A DNA stretch of 64,000 nt from Clostridia bacterium (GTDB lineage: Bacteria; Bacillota; Clostridia; Christensenellales; CAG-138). Under the pieces are notes generated by a model, which was not told the DNA's origin, made no database searches, and was given only the letters and a program-made list of their open reading frames with translations. A program made the translations under genes and the position numbers. Below, one piece after another: positions 1-8,580 of the stretch. The stretch spans positions 11,609-75,608 of the forward strand of contig JAEDIC010000008.1 in the NCBI GenBank assembly GCA_016292635.1, written 5' to 3'. Numbering within the stretch: the first letter of the stretch is position 1; every line of letters begins with the position of its first letter.

Positions 1-1415
1 TATCCTCCGCCCTGCAGGGCACCGTTTCCGGTTCTTCCGTTGCAAATACTGTAAGCACCGGATCCTTCACTATCCCCGCCATGAAGCGCCTTGGTTACAA
101 GCCTGAGTTTGCGGGCGCAGTTGAGGCAGCGGCCTCAACTGGCGGTCAGCTCATGCCGCCCATAATGGGCGCGGCTGCTTTCCTTATGGCGGAAAGCACC
201 GGCTTTACCTATGCCGAGGTGGTTAAATCCGCCATAATCCCCGCAGTACTATATTTCTCCGGCATACTGATAAGCGTCCATCACGAGGCGAGAAAGATAG
301 GCCTTAAGGGCATGAACGACGAGGATATCCCAAAGGTTGGTCAGGTAATGAAGGAGCGGGGTCATCTGCTGCTGCCTCTGGCATTCATGATCTATATGCT
401 GGCCGTAAAGGTAACCCCCACTTATGCTGCCCTGGGCGCCATCGTTACTTCTCTCATCGCCAGCAGCATAGGCTGGCTGGCCGTGGTACCTGTGGGCGCC
501 ATGGTGGTGGGTATGAACATAGGTCTGCATTTCACCCATTACGCCCTTGTGGCAATAGGCATATGGCTGGTCATCTGCATAATCCGTGGTCTCAAGTATA
601 AGAATGCTTCCTCCGCTTACAAATGGATAGAAAACGCCCTGGGCTTTGATCCCTATGATATAATTGACGGCCTTAAGAGCGGCTCCAGAAACGTTCTTTC
701 CGTAGCCATAGCCTGCGCTATGGCGGGTATGATCGTTGGTACCGTTACCCTTACCGGCCTTGGTCTGAAGTTTGCAACCGGCCTTGCAAGGCTTGCGGGC
801 GACAGCATTTATCTGCTGCTGTTCTTCACCATGTTGTCCTCCATAGTGCTGGGCATGGGCGTTCCTACCACTGCAAACTATCTGATCACCTCCACCATCT
901 GCGCTCCCGCCATCATTTCCATGGTGTGCCAGATGAGGGGCGTGCCTGTGACGGAGCCCACAATGGCCATCGTCATGAGCGCGCACCTGTTCGTGTTCTA
1001 TTTCGGCATTGTGGCAGATATAACGCCGCCCGTTGCTTTGGCGGCAATGGCAGGATCGGCAATAGCCAAGGGAGACCCGTTTAAAACGGGAGTAAACGCC
1101 ACGAGGATAGCCATAGGCGCGTTCATAGTGCCTTATATCTTCGTGCTGAATCCCGCAATGCTGATGATCGATACTACCATCTTTGCCATAGTACAGAACG
1201 TTGCTACCGCCCTTATAGGTATGTATGCCCTTTCCGGCGGCCTTGCCGGTTTCGTGCAGGATCACTGCAGGTGGTATGAGCGGCTGCTGCTCATGGGCGG
1301 CGGCATGGGCATGATAATCCCGGGCACCGCATCCGACGTAGTAGGTTTCATTATCGCGGCTGCCATCTACATCATTCAGAAGCGCCGCGCAAACGCCAGA
1401 AGCGCCATAGCCTAA
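1..1415 (+). CDS. TRAP transporter fused permease, TAXI type (5' truncated)
   Basis: Fused TRAP permease in which the small (DctQ-like) and large (DctM-like) membrane subunits form one polypeptide. It would use the sodium or proton gradient to import a small organic acid delivered by a TAXI-type binding protein. The frame is open from base 3 to the stop, so the gene begins before the window. The visible part (about 470 residues) carries conserved TRAP-M features: a GQLMPP motif followed by GAAAFLMAE, a later GMGVPTTANYL motif, and many hydrophobic helices. The cognate binding protein is not in the window and is probably upstream. A strong terminator follows the stop, so this ends its operon. 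Family call is confident; substrate is unknown. Confidence 0.9.
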   Translation, partial: SSALQGTVSGSSVANTVSTGSFTIPAMKRLGYKPEFAGAVEAAASTGGQLMPPIMGAAAFLMAESTGFTYAEVVKSAIIPAVLYFSGILISVHHEARKIGLKGMNDEDIPKVGQVMKERGHLLLPLAFMIYMLAVKVTPTYAALGAIVTSLIASSIGWLAVVPVGAMVVGMNIGLHFTHYALVAIGIWLVICIIRGLKYKNASSAYKWIENALGFDPYDIIDGLKSGSRNVLSVAIACAMAGMIVGTVTLTGLGLKFATGLARLAGDSIYLLLFFTMLSSIVLGMGVPTTANYLITSTICAPAIISMVCQMRGVPVTEPTMAIVMSAHLFVFYFGIVADITPPVALAAMAGSAIAKGDPFKTGVNATRIAIGAFIVPYIFVLNPAMLMIDTTIFAIVQNVATALIGMYALSGGLAGFVQDHCRWYERLLLMGGGMGMIIPGTASDVVGFIIAAAIYIIQKRRANARSAIA

Positions 1416-1446
1416 AGCGCATCTGCGCCATATAGCCAAAAACATG

Positions 1447-1476
1447 AAATCCCCTGAAATTTCGGGGGATTTTTTT
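1447..1476 (+). terminator. Rho-independent terminator after TRAP permease
   Basis: An AAATCCCC arm pairs with GGGGGATTT, followed by a run of seven T. It separates the TRAP gene from the pnp promoter. Confidence 0.9.
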
Positions 1477-1497
1477 GTATTTTTTACTTAATATGGT

Positions 1498-1526
1498 TTG
1501 CCTTTGTGGGATAAATAATGTATAAT
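1498..1526 (+). promoter_or_regulatory. Sigma-A promoter of pnp
   Basis: TTGCCT, a 17-base spacer, then TATAAT. A second TATAAT at 1536-1541 lacks a good -35 partner. The Shine-Dalgarno sequence GAAGGAG lies at 1555-1561. Confidence 0.8.
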
Positions 1527-1568
1527 AAATTGGTTTATAATGAATAAGAGAAAAGAAGGAGCATGAAC

Positions 1569-3665
1569 ATGCAAGGAAAAGTTTATTCAATGGAGCTCTC
1601 CGGCAAGACACTGACCATAGAGACCGGCAAATACTGCGAACAGGCCGGCGGCAGCGCATTCGTGCGCATGGGCGATGCCGTTGTTATGGTTAACGCCACC
1701 GTAGCCAAGGCCCCCCGTGACGGAGTGGATTTTCTCCCCCTGTCCATAGAATTCGAAGAAAAGATGTACGCAGTTGGCAAGATCCCCGGCGGATACATCA
1801 AGCGCGAAGGCCGTCCTTCCGAGAAGGCCATCCTGTCCTGCCGCCTTATCGACCGTCCCCTTCGTCCCCTTTTCCCGAAGGGCTTCTATAACGACATTCA
1901 GGTAATAGCCACCGTTCTTTCCAGCGAGCCTGACGTACAACCCGAGATCCTGGGCATGGTTGGCGCTTCCGCAGCCCTGGCCATGAGCGAAGCTCCGTTT
2001 ATGGGTCCCATCGGCGCAGTTGCCGTTGGTATGGTAGACGGCAAATACATCATCAACCCCAATTTGGAGGAGCGGGCCAACAGCCGCCTGAACCTTACCG
2101 TAGCCGGTACCAAGGACGCGGTCATGATGGTTGAAGCGGGCGCAAACGAGCTGACCGAGAAGGAAATGCTGGACGCCATACTGCTGGCACACGAAGAGAT
2201 AAAGAGGATCGTGGCTTTCATTGAGAACATTGCTTCCGAATGCGGCAAGCCCAAGATGGAAGTGAACATCTACAAGCCCGATGAAGAATTCACCGAGAAG
2301 GTGCGCGAGTACTCCCGCGAAAAGGTGGAGTGGCAGCTTGATACCTTTGACCGCAAGGTGCGCGAGGAGCGCAGCGAGCAGGTAAAGGCAGAGGTCATTG
2401 AGCACTTTGCCGAGGAATACCCCGAGTCCGCGTCCGATATCGACATGATACTCTACAACCTGACCAAGGAAATCGTCAGGGATAAGATAATCAACCGCAA
2501 GATCCGCCCTGACGGACGCGCACAGGATGAGATTCGCCCCATCTGGAGCGAGGTTGGCATACTGCCTCGGGTGCACGGCAGCGGCGTATTTACCCGTGGT
2601 CAGACTCAGGTTATGACCATAGCAACTCTTGCTCCCCTTTCTGAGGGACAGGATCTTGACGGTATTGACGAAGTTACCTTCAAACGCTATATGCATCAGT
2701 ACAATATGCCTCCCTACAGCGTGGGCGAGGTACGCAGGGTAGGCAGCCCCGGCCGCCGCGAGATAGGCCACGGCGCCCTTGCGGAGCGTGCTCTGGTTCC
2801 CATGCTTCCCGATGAGTCAGAGTTCCCCTACGCAATGCGTCTGGTATCCGAGGTAGTAAGCTCCAACGGCTCCACCTCCCAGGCCTCCATCTGCGCCAGC
2901 ACTCTGGCCCTTATGGATGCAGGCGTACCTCTGAAGAAGCCCGTAGCCGGCGTCGCCATGGGCCTTATAAAGGACGATTCCACCGGCAACATTGCCGTCC
3001 TTACCGACATACAGGGTCTTGAAGACTTCTTGGGCGATATGGACTTTAAGGTAGCCGGCACTAGGGAAGGCATCACTGCCATTCAGATGGATATAAAGAT
3101 CAAGGGCATCGACGAGGAGATCCTCACCCGGGCTCTTGAGCAGGCACGCAGAGGCCGTCTATTCATACTGGACAAGATGGCGGAGACCATCGCCGCTCCC
3201 CGTGAGGAGATGTCTCCCTACGCTCCCCGCATCATGCAGTTCAGCATCCATCCCGATAAGATCCGCGAGGTCATCGGCTCCGGCGGTAAGACTATCAACG
3301 GCATCATCGCAGCAACCGGCGTTAAGATCGACCTTGAGGATGACGGCCGAGTATTTATCGCTTCTCCCGATGCTGAGGCTGCCGCCGCCGCAAAGCGCAT
3401 GATAGACGATATCTGCCGCGACATAGAAGTTGGCGGCGTGTTCCTGGGCAAGGTAGTTAACATTCTTCCCATCGGCGCTCAGGTAGAGCTGAAGCCCGGC
3501 AAGAAGGGCCTTGTACATATCAGCCGCCTTGCCAACCACAGGGTAGAAAAGGTTGAGGACGAGGTTCAGATAGGTGACGAGATACTGGTTCGCGTAATCG
3601 CAGTCAAACCCGACGGCAAGATCGACCTGACCCGCAAGGAGCTGCTTCCCGACGCAAAGAAATAA
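1569..3665 (+). CDS. pnp: Polyribonucleotide nucleotidyltransferase (PNPase)
   Basis: Phosphorolytic 3'-5' exoribonuclease that degrades mRNA to nucleoside diphosphates, acting as a trimer in the cytoplasm. Two RNase PH-like domains span about residues 1-210 and 300-530, joined by a helical linker. A KH domain follows with an IGSGGK loop near residue 567, then a C-terminal S1 domain from about 620. The 698-residue length is normal for the family. I chose the ATG at 1569, 7 bases from GAAGGAG; the in-frame ATG at 1563 is only one base away from it. Codon choice is biased towards ATC and other favoured codons compared with neighbours, suggesting high expression. Followed by a YlxY-like gene and an M16 peptidase, as in Bacillus. 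Confidence 0.97.
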   Translation: MQGKVYSMELSGKTLTIETGKYCEQAGGSAFVRMGDAVVMVNATVAKAPRDGVDFLPLSIEFEEKMYAVGKIPGGYIKREGRPSEKAILSCRLIDRPLRPLFPKGFYNDIQVIATVLSSEPDVQPEILGMVGASAALAMSEAPFMGPIGAVAVGMVDGKYIINPNLEERANSRLNLTVAGTKDAVMMVEAGANELTEKEMLDAILLAHEEIKRIVAFIENIASECGKPKMEVNIYKPDEEFTEKVREYSREKVEWQLDTFDRKVREERSEQVKAEVIEHFAEEYPESASDIDMILYNLTKEIVRDKIINRKIRPDGRAQDEIRPIWSEVGILPRVHGSGVFTRGQTQVMTIATLAPLSEGQDLDGIDEVTFKRYMHQYNMPPYSVGEVRRVGSPGRREIGHGALAERALVPMLPDESEFPYAMRLVSEVVSSNGSTSQASICASTLALMDAGVPLKKPVAGVAMGLIKDDSTGNIAVLTDIQGLEDFLGDMDFKVAGTREGITAIQMDIKIKGIDEEILTRALEQARRGRLFILDKMAETIAAPREEMSPYAPRIMQFSIHPDKIREVIGSGGKTINGIIAATGVKIDLEDDGRVFIASPDAEAAAAAKRMIDDICRDIEVGGVFLGKVVNILPIGAQVELKPGKKGLVHISRLANHRVEKVEDEVQIGDEILVRVIAVKPDGKIDLTRKELLPDAKK

Positions 3666-3687
3666 ACCAAAAACACAAACCAATGCA

Positions 3688-3719
3688 TGCGGGCGGATAT
3701 GTAACTCTATCCGCCCGCA
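3688..3719 (+). terminator. 12-bp perfect hairpin after pnp, no U-tract
   Basis: Arms 3688-3699 and 3708-3719 are exact reverse complements with an 8-base loop. No T-run follows, so it may be an mRNA 3'-end stabiliser or processing site, not a true terminator. Read-through into the next gene is likely. Confidence 0.5.
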
Positions 3720-3788
3720 GTGATTTATCGCCGTTCTTTTTGTGTACAGGCCCTCATATGCTGTAATAGTAAGGGGGTGCGCGTAACA

Positions 3789-4481
3789 ATGAAGAAAAAA
3801 AGCTGCCTTGGCAGCATATTTACAAATATTTTCCTTGCGGTGCTGATAATTGGGCTGTATCATGCTACTCAGCCGGGCAGTGACGTGATACCCGCCTCAG
3901 CTCCCGCGTACAGGGGCAGCGGCGAAATGGCGGCGCTGCAGTTTACCGTCAGCTGGAACGCGGCGGCTCTGTCTGATATAATGGATATACTGAAGGATGC
4001 GGATACCGCTGCTACCTTTGCCGTAAGCGGTGAATGGGCGGAACAGAATCCGGATGCTCTCAGGCGCATGGCAGAAGAAGGCCATGAGATAGCCACCATG
4101 GGATATTATCCAAATATGGACGGCGGGCTGAGCTGGGTAAAAGAAGACCTTGAGCGGGCCATATCATCTATCGAGAGCGTATGCGGCGAAAGGCCAGCCC
4201 TTTACTATGTGGGGGACCGAAGCATCGCAGTATCCTCTATAGTCTCCAAGAAAATGAAACTTACGCAGGTATCCTGCACCATAGATCTGCTCACTGCAAA
4301 GGGCAGCGGGGCGGATATAATCTCCCGCCTGCCGGAGAAGCCCATAGAGGGCAGCATAATGCTTTTGCAGCCCACCGCCGCATGTGCTGAGGCTTTGCCG
4401 GGAATACTTGCGGCATTAGAACAGAAAGGATTAAAGGCCGTCTGCACGGGAGACGTGCTTGGCCTGAGAGATCAGCTTTGA
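3789..4481 (+). CDS. YlxY-like polysaccharide deacetylase-fold protein, catalytically degenerate
   Basis: NodB-fold protein related to sporulation-linked deacetylases of the YlxY/PdaB type. An N-terminal membrane anchor (about residues 5-24) is followed by an extracytoplasmic domain. The ATFAVSGEW segment and the GHEIA segment are recognisable family landmarks. The catalytic motifs are lost: the aspartate motif normally reading as TFDD or FDISW is FTVSWN, and the metal-binding His-x3-His site after GHEIA is replaced by TMGYYPNM. The start is the ATG with AAGGGGG 11 bases upstream; a GTG at 3777 in the same frame is possible. The stop overlaps the next gene by 4 bases. The order pnp, ylxY, M16 peptidase matches Bacillus. 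Probably a structural or binding role. Confidence 0.75.
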   Translation: MKKKSCLGSIFTNIFLAVLIIGLYHATQPGSDVIPASAPAYRGSGEMAALQFTVSWNAAALSDIMDILKDADTAATFAVSGEWAEQNPDALRRMAEEGHEIATMGYYPNMDGGLSWVKEDLERAISSIESVCGERPALYYVGDRSIAVSSIVSKKMKLTQVSCTIDLLTAKGSGADIISRLPEKPIEGSIMLLQPTAACAEALPGILAALEQKGLKAVCTGDVLGLRDQL

Positions 4482-5740
4482 TAATACGAGAAACACTTCC
4501 AAACGGCATAAAGCTTGTTGCGCAGCAGATGAGTTCCTTCCGCTCGGTATCCATGGGTATATGGGCGGGGGCAGGCTCAGTGTACGAAACAGAAAAAGAG
4601 GCGGGAATATCCCACTTTATAGAGCACATGGTATTCAAGGGCACAGAAAGCCGCACCGCTGCGGATATCGCCTCAGAGATGGACGGCATAGGCGGCAGCC
4701 TGAATGCTTTCACCGCCAAGGAATGCACCTGCTTTTATGCGAAGGTGCTTGGCGAAAACATAGACCTCGCCGCAGATATTTTGAGCGACATGGTATGCTC
4801 TCCAAAGCTGGACAATGAAGACATGGGCCGGGAAAAGGGCGTGGTATGCGAGGAGATACTCATGCTGGAGGATGATCCGGAGGATCTGGCGCATGAGAAT
4901 CTTTGCCGGGTCATATACGGCGATACGCCCCTTGCAAGCCCCATACTTGGTACGGAGGAGACCGTGCGCGCATTTACCCGTGAGGATATACTTCGCTATA
5001 TGGACAAGCGGTATATACCTTCAAATATGGTGTTCTCCTGTGCGGGCAACTTTAATATTGATGAGCTTCGCAGCGTTCTTTCGGATAAATTCTGCCGCAG
5101 GGGCGGGGGAGACAAGCCCCCAATGCCAAAGAGCGCCATTATAGAGGGACGCAGCTTCCGTCCGGTTGAGAAAGATATAGAGCAGATGCATATCTGCCTT
5201 GGTTTTCCCGGCTTTGGCTCGGATGAAAAGGGCAGATTTCCCCTGCTGGTGCTGAATAACGCACTGGGCGGCAGCATGAGCTCCCGGCTTTTCCAGAAGA
5301 TACGAGAGGAACACGGCATGGCATATTCCGTGTACTCCTATCCCACAAGCTATGCTGATACCGGGTATTTCACCCTGTATGCAGGTACGGGAGAAAAGCA
5401 GGCGGCCGCGGTTACCGAGCTTATGCTGGAGGAAATCGCCAATATCAGGAAGAACGGCATAACCGAGGCGGAATTCGCACGCAGCAAGCAGCAGCTCAAG
5501 GGCAGCTATATACTGGGCCTGGAAAGCACATCCTCCAGAAACAGCGCCATAGGCAAGGGCGAGCTTATGCGGGGCAGGGTGGATACCGATGAGGAACTTA
5601 TAGGCCGCATTGAGGCCGTAAGTATGGATGACGTTATGGAGATAATTCCCATAGTGACGGATACCGGAAGAATGGCCTGCAGCGCCGTTGGCCGGGGCAG
5701 AAATATGGATAAAGTAGGCAAAGTATTCGAGCAGGCGTAA
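4478..5740 (+). CDS. M16 family zinc metallopeptidase (processing-peptidase-like)
   Basis: Pitrilysin/MPP-type zinc peptidase, 420 residues, the usual size for the bacterial single-unit form. The inverted zinc motif HFIEH is at residues 46-50, with the third ligand expected in the EILMLEDDPEDL region. A second, non-catalytic M16 domain with the R-x-x-Y-type region (GMAYSVYSY) fills the C-terminal half. The start is TTG, overlapping the TGA of the previous gene, which implies translational coupling. In Bacillus the homologous gene (mlpA/ymxG) also sits after pnp and ylxY. Substrate is unknown. Confidence 0.93.
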   Translation: MIIRETLPNGIKLVAQQMSSFRSVSMGIWAGAGSVYETEKEAGISHFIEHMVFKGTESRTAADIASEMDGIGGSLNAFTAKECTCFYAKVLGENIDLAADILSDMVCSPKLDNEDMGREKGVVCEEILMLEDDPEDLAHENLCRVIYGDTPLASPILGTEETVRAFTREDILRYMDKRYIPSNMVFSCAGNFNIDELRSVLSDKFCRRGGGDKPPMPKSAIIEGRSFRPVEKDIEQMHICLGFPGFGSDEKGRFPLLVLNNALGGSMSSRLFQKIREEHGMAYSVYSYPTSYADTGYFTLYAGTGEKQAAAVTELMLEEIANIRKNGITEAEFARSKQQLKGSYILGLESTSSRNSAIGKGELMRGRVDTDEELIGRIEAVSMDDVMEIIPIVTDTGRMACSAVGRGRNMDKVGKVFEQA

Positions 5741-5755
5741 GCCGAAGGAGCATAA

Positions 5756-6913
5756 ATGGCAAGAACCAGAAGATTAAGGGTAAGCGGAAGATTTTATGTA
5801 ATACTGCTGGGCCTGGCGATACTTATCGGAGTCGTGGCGCTGCTGGTGCCTGCCCGGGGAAGCGGAACGCTGAGAGGGGGCACCATGGAAGCGGTTTTTA
5901 CTCCCACAGTAGCGGTTATACGGGATGAAAGCTGCATACCGATAGAGCAGTTTGACATGGTGGATTACCTTGTAAACGAGGGGACAACGGTAAACGCCGA
6001 AATGCCTGTTGCCACAGTATATAAATGGGGCTATACGGATGAAATGGCCCAGTCTCTCGTGACCATACAGCAAAAGATATATGAAAAGCAGCTGAGCATA
6101 CTGGACGGTATAGAGTCCACGGAGCTTGCCGCTGTAAATGCCGAGATAGCCGAGCTTCGCGGCAGAATAAAGGACTGCGTGAACGGCGCAAACGACAGCG
6201 ATCTGCTTTCCCTCGAAAGGGATATGGAAGCACTGCTTTCCCAGCGGGCAACAATACTTAAAAACTTCGTTCAGCCGGATGTGGATCTGAATTCACTCTA
6301 TACCGAGGAAGCCACAAAGCTTGCCCAGCTTTCGGAATATACCAGCACCGTAAGCGCTAAGATGACAGGGATGGTCAGCTTTTATTTCGATGGATATGAG
6401 CAGATACTCTCCGCCGAAAAGCTGGATATGGTAAATGCGGACGTACTGGAAATGGTGATAGACGGGAATACCGGAAGCAGCACCGCGTCCAGCGGAGATA
6501 TGTTGTATCGGCTTGTTAATCCCAATAAGTGGTATGTTGCGTTTCTTACTTCTGCTTCTGACGGTCTGCGTCTGCAGGCGGGGCAGAGCTACCACGTTAC
6601 CTTTGACGGCATACACGGCAAAACCAGCGTGGGTACGGCGCTTGCGCCCGTTGTGTATGACGGGGGAGTGGTGAACATTCTGCAGTTTGATGAAGAAATA
6701 GGCGATCTGCTCAGCGTGAGGACGGTTGATGCACATATATCCGCCACCATGACCGGCTTTGAGGCACCCATTGAGGCAGTAAAGGTAAAGGACGGAGTAT
6801 GCACTATTTCCACCGACGGCGGGGATACCGCGGTAAACGTGGTTGCCGCAGGGGAGAATACTCTGCTCATCACGGGCGATGCCCTGTACGACGGACTGAG
6901 GTATAAAAAGTAG
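5756..6913 (+). CDS. HlyD-like membrane-anchored adaptor protein
   Basis: A single membrane helix at about residues 12-32 is followed by a periplasm-type adaptor architecture: beta-rich barrel-sandwich halves around an alpha-helical hairpin (about 100-180). The C-terminal part reads like the HlyD_D23 region (NKWYVAFLTSA). AAGGAG lies 5 bases before the ATG. It starts a run of closely spaced genes with yggS and sepF; the same arrangement is common in Clostridia. No ABC partner is adjacent, so a role in envelope or division complexes is as likely as export. Function is not known. Confidence 0.75.
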   Translation: MARTRRLRVSGRFYVILLGLAILIGVVALLVPARGSGTLRGGTMEAVFTPTVAVIRDESCIPIEQFDMVDYLVNEGTTVNAEMPVATVYKWGYTDEMAQSLVTIQQKIYEKQLSILDGIESTELAAVNAEIAELRGRIKDCVNGANDSDLLSLERDMEALLSQRATILKNFVQPDVDLNSLYTEEATKLAQLSEYTSTVSAKMTGMVSFYFDGYEQILSAEKLDMVNADVLEMVIDGNTGSSTASSGDMLYRLVNPNKWYVAFLTSASDGLRLQAGQSYHVTFDGIHGKTSVGTALAPVVYDGGVVNILQFDEEIGDLLSVRTVDAHISATMTGFEAPIEAVKVKDGVCTISTDGGDTAVNVVAAGENTLLITGDALYDGLRYKK

Positions 6914-6933
6914 CATTAATTGGGGGGACAGCC

Positions 6934-7638
6934 ATGAGCATAGTGGAAAACTACAGCCGTGTAATGGAAAATATAGCGCAATCCTGCGCAAAGGCCGGGA
7001 GAAGGCCGGATGAGGTAAAACTCATTGCCGTTACCAAGTATGTGGATACTGAGCGCATTGCCGAGGCCGTGGCCGCCGGGGCGAGAAGCGTTGGGGAAAA
7101 CCGGGTGCAGGAGTTTCGGGACAAGCAGGAGTTTTTCAAAAACCATGGGCTGGATGTTCATTTAATTGGACAATTACAGACAAATAAGGTAAAATATATT
7201 ATTGGAAGTGACGCTCTTATCCAGTCTCTGGACAGGATAGAGCTTGCAAAGGAGATAAGCCGTATAGCTTCAGCAAGGGATGTTATACAAAACGCCCTTG
7301 TTGAGGTAAATATCGGCGGCGAGGCCCAAAAGGGCGGCATTGCCCCGGAAGGGCTGATGCCATTTCTTGAGATAGTTTCCGCTTTGCCCAATATACGCAT
7401 TAAGGGGCTTATGTGCGTTCCTCCGGCTGTGGGACAGGAGGGCGCAAGGGTCTATTTTGCGGCTATGCGGCGGCTTTTTGAGGATATCCGCAGTATGGAT
7501 ATACCAAACGTGGATATGCTGGAGCTGTCCATGGGCATGAGCGGGGATTATAGATCCGCCATACTGGAAGGCGCTACTATGGTTCGAGTGGGAACGGCTA
7601 TATTCGGCGCACGTCCGGTGGCGGTGGCAGGGGCGTAG
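6934..7638 (+). CDS. YggS/PLPBP family pyridoxal-phosphate homeostasis protein
   Basis: Single-domain PLP-binding TIM barrel that buffers cellular PLP and affects amino-acid balance; it has no known catalysis. The PLP lysine is K35 in VTKYVD, and the phosphate-binding region is ELSMGMSGDY followed by RVGTAIFG near the C-terminus. Length is 234 residues, normal. A GGGGGG Shine-Dalgarno lies 7 bases upstream. Adjacent to sepF as in many Firmicutes and Actinobacteria. Confidence 0.95.
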   Translation: MSIVENYSRVMENIAQSCAKAGRRPDEVKLIAVTKYVDTERIAEAVAAGARSVGENRVQEFRDKQEFFKNHGLDVHLIGQLQTNKVKYIIGSDALIQSLDRIELAKEISRIASARDVIQNALVEVNIGGEAQKGGIAPEGLMPFLEIVSALPNIRIKGLMCVPPAVGQEGARVYFAAMRRLFEDIRSMDIPNVDMLELSMGMSGDYRSAILEGATMVRVGTAIFGARPVAVAGA

Positions 7639-7683
7639 ACAGATATAGACCCCGCCTTAAAATGATTGTTTTTCTCCAAGCGC

Positions 7684-7709
7684 CAATTAAAAAACAGAAT
7701 TTTTAATTG
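7684..7709 (+). promoter_or_regulatory. AT-rich inverted repeat just upstream of the sepF ribosome site
   Basis: CAATTAAAAA (7684-7693) pairs exactly with TTTTTAATTG (7700-7709) around a 6-base loop. The 3' arm ends 4 bases before the GGAGG of sepF. It could be an operator, an mRNA stabiliser or a weak attenuator. A TTGTTT at 7666-7671 may belong to a local promoter. Confidence 0.45.
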
Positions 7710-7727
7710 AAACGGAGGAAACACAGA

Positions 7728-8186
7728 ATGGCAGGATTGCTCAACAAGCTTATGGATTTCATCGGCATTGAGGATGCTGAAATGGACGACGTTTACGAAG
7801 AGGACTACTTTGCGGACGATCGTACCGTAGCCGAGGACAACGTACTGAACCTGGGCAACAGGGGCAGGAAAAAGTCCGCTGCCGCAGGCAGCAGCAATGT
7901 GGTCAGCCTTCCCACGGCCGCCCCTATGAAGATGATGGTCTATCGTCCCGTCAGCTATGAGGACACCCAGAACATCATCGACAACCTGAAGAGCCGCAAG
8001 CCCGTGATCGTAAACATGGAGGAACTTGAGATCGACTGCGCTCAGCGCATACTGGATTTCATGGCCGGCGCGATCTACGCTCTGGACGGCACTATTTACA
8101 AAATCTCCCGCGGTATCTTTGTCGTAGCTCCCACCAACTATGACGTGATCGGCAACGACGGCTACACCGATGTTGACGTGATCTGA
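7728..8186 (+). CDS. sepF: Cell division protein SepF
   Basis: FtsZ-binding membrane anchor that organises Z-ring filaments. The first 12-14 residues (MAGLLNKLMDFIGI) form the expected amphipathic membrane-targeting helix. A disordered acidic linker follows, and the DUF552 core starts near residue 65 (MMVYRPVSYED) and runs to the end. Length is 152 residues, typical. The ATG at 7728 is preceded by GGAGG with 9-base spacing; an upstream ATG at 7707 would destroy the targeting helix. Codon choice suggests strong expression. Neighbours yggS and a DivIVA-like gene are the classic division context. Confidence 0.96.
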   Translation: MAGLLNKLMDFIGIEDAEMDDVYEEDYFADDRTVAEDNVLNLGNRGRKKSAAAGSSNVVSLPTAAPMKMMVYRPVSYEDTQNIIDNLKSRKPVIVNMEELEIDCAQRILDFMAGAIYALDGTIYKISRGIFVVAPTNYDVIGNDGYTDVDVI

Positions 8187-8210
8187 TATCTATCCGCAAA
8201 GGAGCAATAT

Positions 8211-8232
8211 GCGGGGCGTCCTTTCGCCCCGC
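8211..8232 (+). terminator. GC-rich hairpin between sepF and divIVA-like gene
   Basis: An 8-bp perfect stem GCGGGGCG/CGCCCCGC with a 6-base loop and no T-run. Probably a weak attenuator that lowers expression of the downstream short gene relative to sepF. Confidence 0.5.
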
Positions 8233-8264
8233 ATAAATTTCATACTGACGGAGCGTAAGTTACC

Positions 8265-8471
8265 ATGAAGATAAGCGATATAGCAAACCGAAAATTCAGC
8301 CGGGCTTTTCAGGGCTATAATATCAGCGAGGTGGATGCCTTCCTTGATGATATTGCCCGGGAGATGGAGCGCCGAGAGCAGGATATGAAGCTGCTGGAAC
8401 TGCGCAATGAGATGCTGATAGAGCGCCTTGCCGCAATCGGCGTTTCACTTGGTATGGAAAAAAGCGAATAA
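8265..8471 (+). CDS. Minimal DivIVA-domain protein (68 aa)
   Basis: Contains only the N-terminal DivIVA membrane-binding motif and the start of the coiled coil. The FSRAFQGYNISEVDAFLDDI segment fits the DivIVA consensus with its paired phenylalanine/arginine-type loop. Normal DivIVA/GpsB proteins are roughly 100-250 residues with a long coiled coil, so this is unusually short. The stop is followed directly by a good terminator, so it is a complete gene with no visible C-terminal remnant. A truncated DivIVA or a GpsB-like partner of SepF are the alternatives. Confidence 0.75.
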   Translation: MKISDIANRKFSRAFQGYNISEVDAFLDDIAREMERREQDMKLLELRNEMLIERLAAIGVSLGMEKSE

Positions 8472-8491
8472 GCTGTGACAATAAACCAAAG

Positions 8492-8516
8492 ACCGGGCAA
8501 CCTCCCCGGTTTTTTT
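8492..8516 (+). terminator. Rho-independent terminator of the division cluster
   Basis: ACCGGG pairs with CCCGGT, followed by seven T. Ends the transcript running through yggS and sepF. Confidence 0.9.
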
Positions 8517-8580
8517 GTATGCTATTTTTTCCTGCTGCGATCCATACTAACGGCATATGCAAAAAAACAGGGAGGCATTT

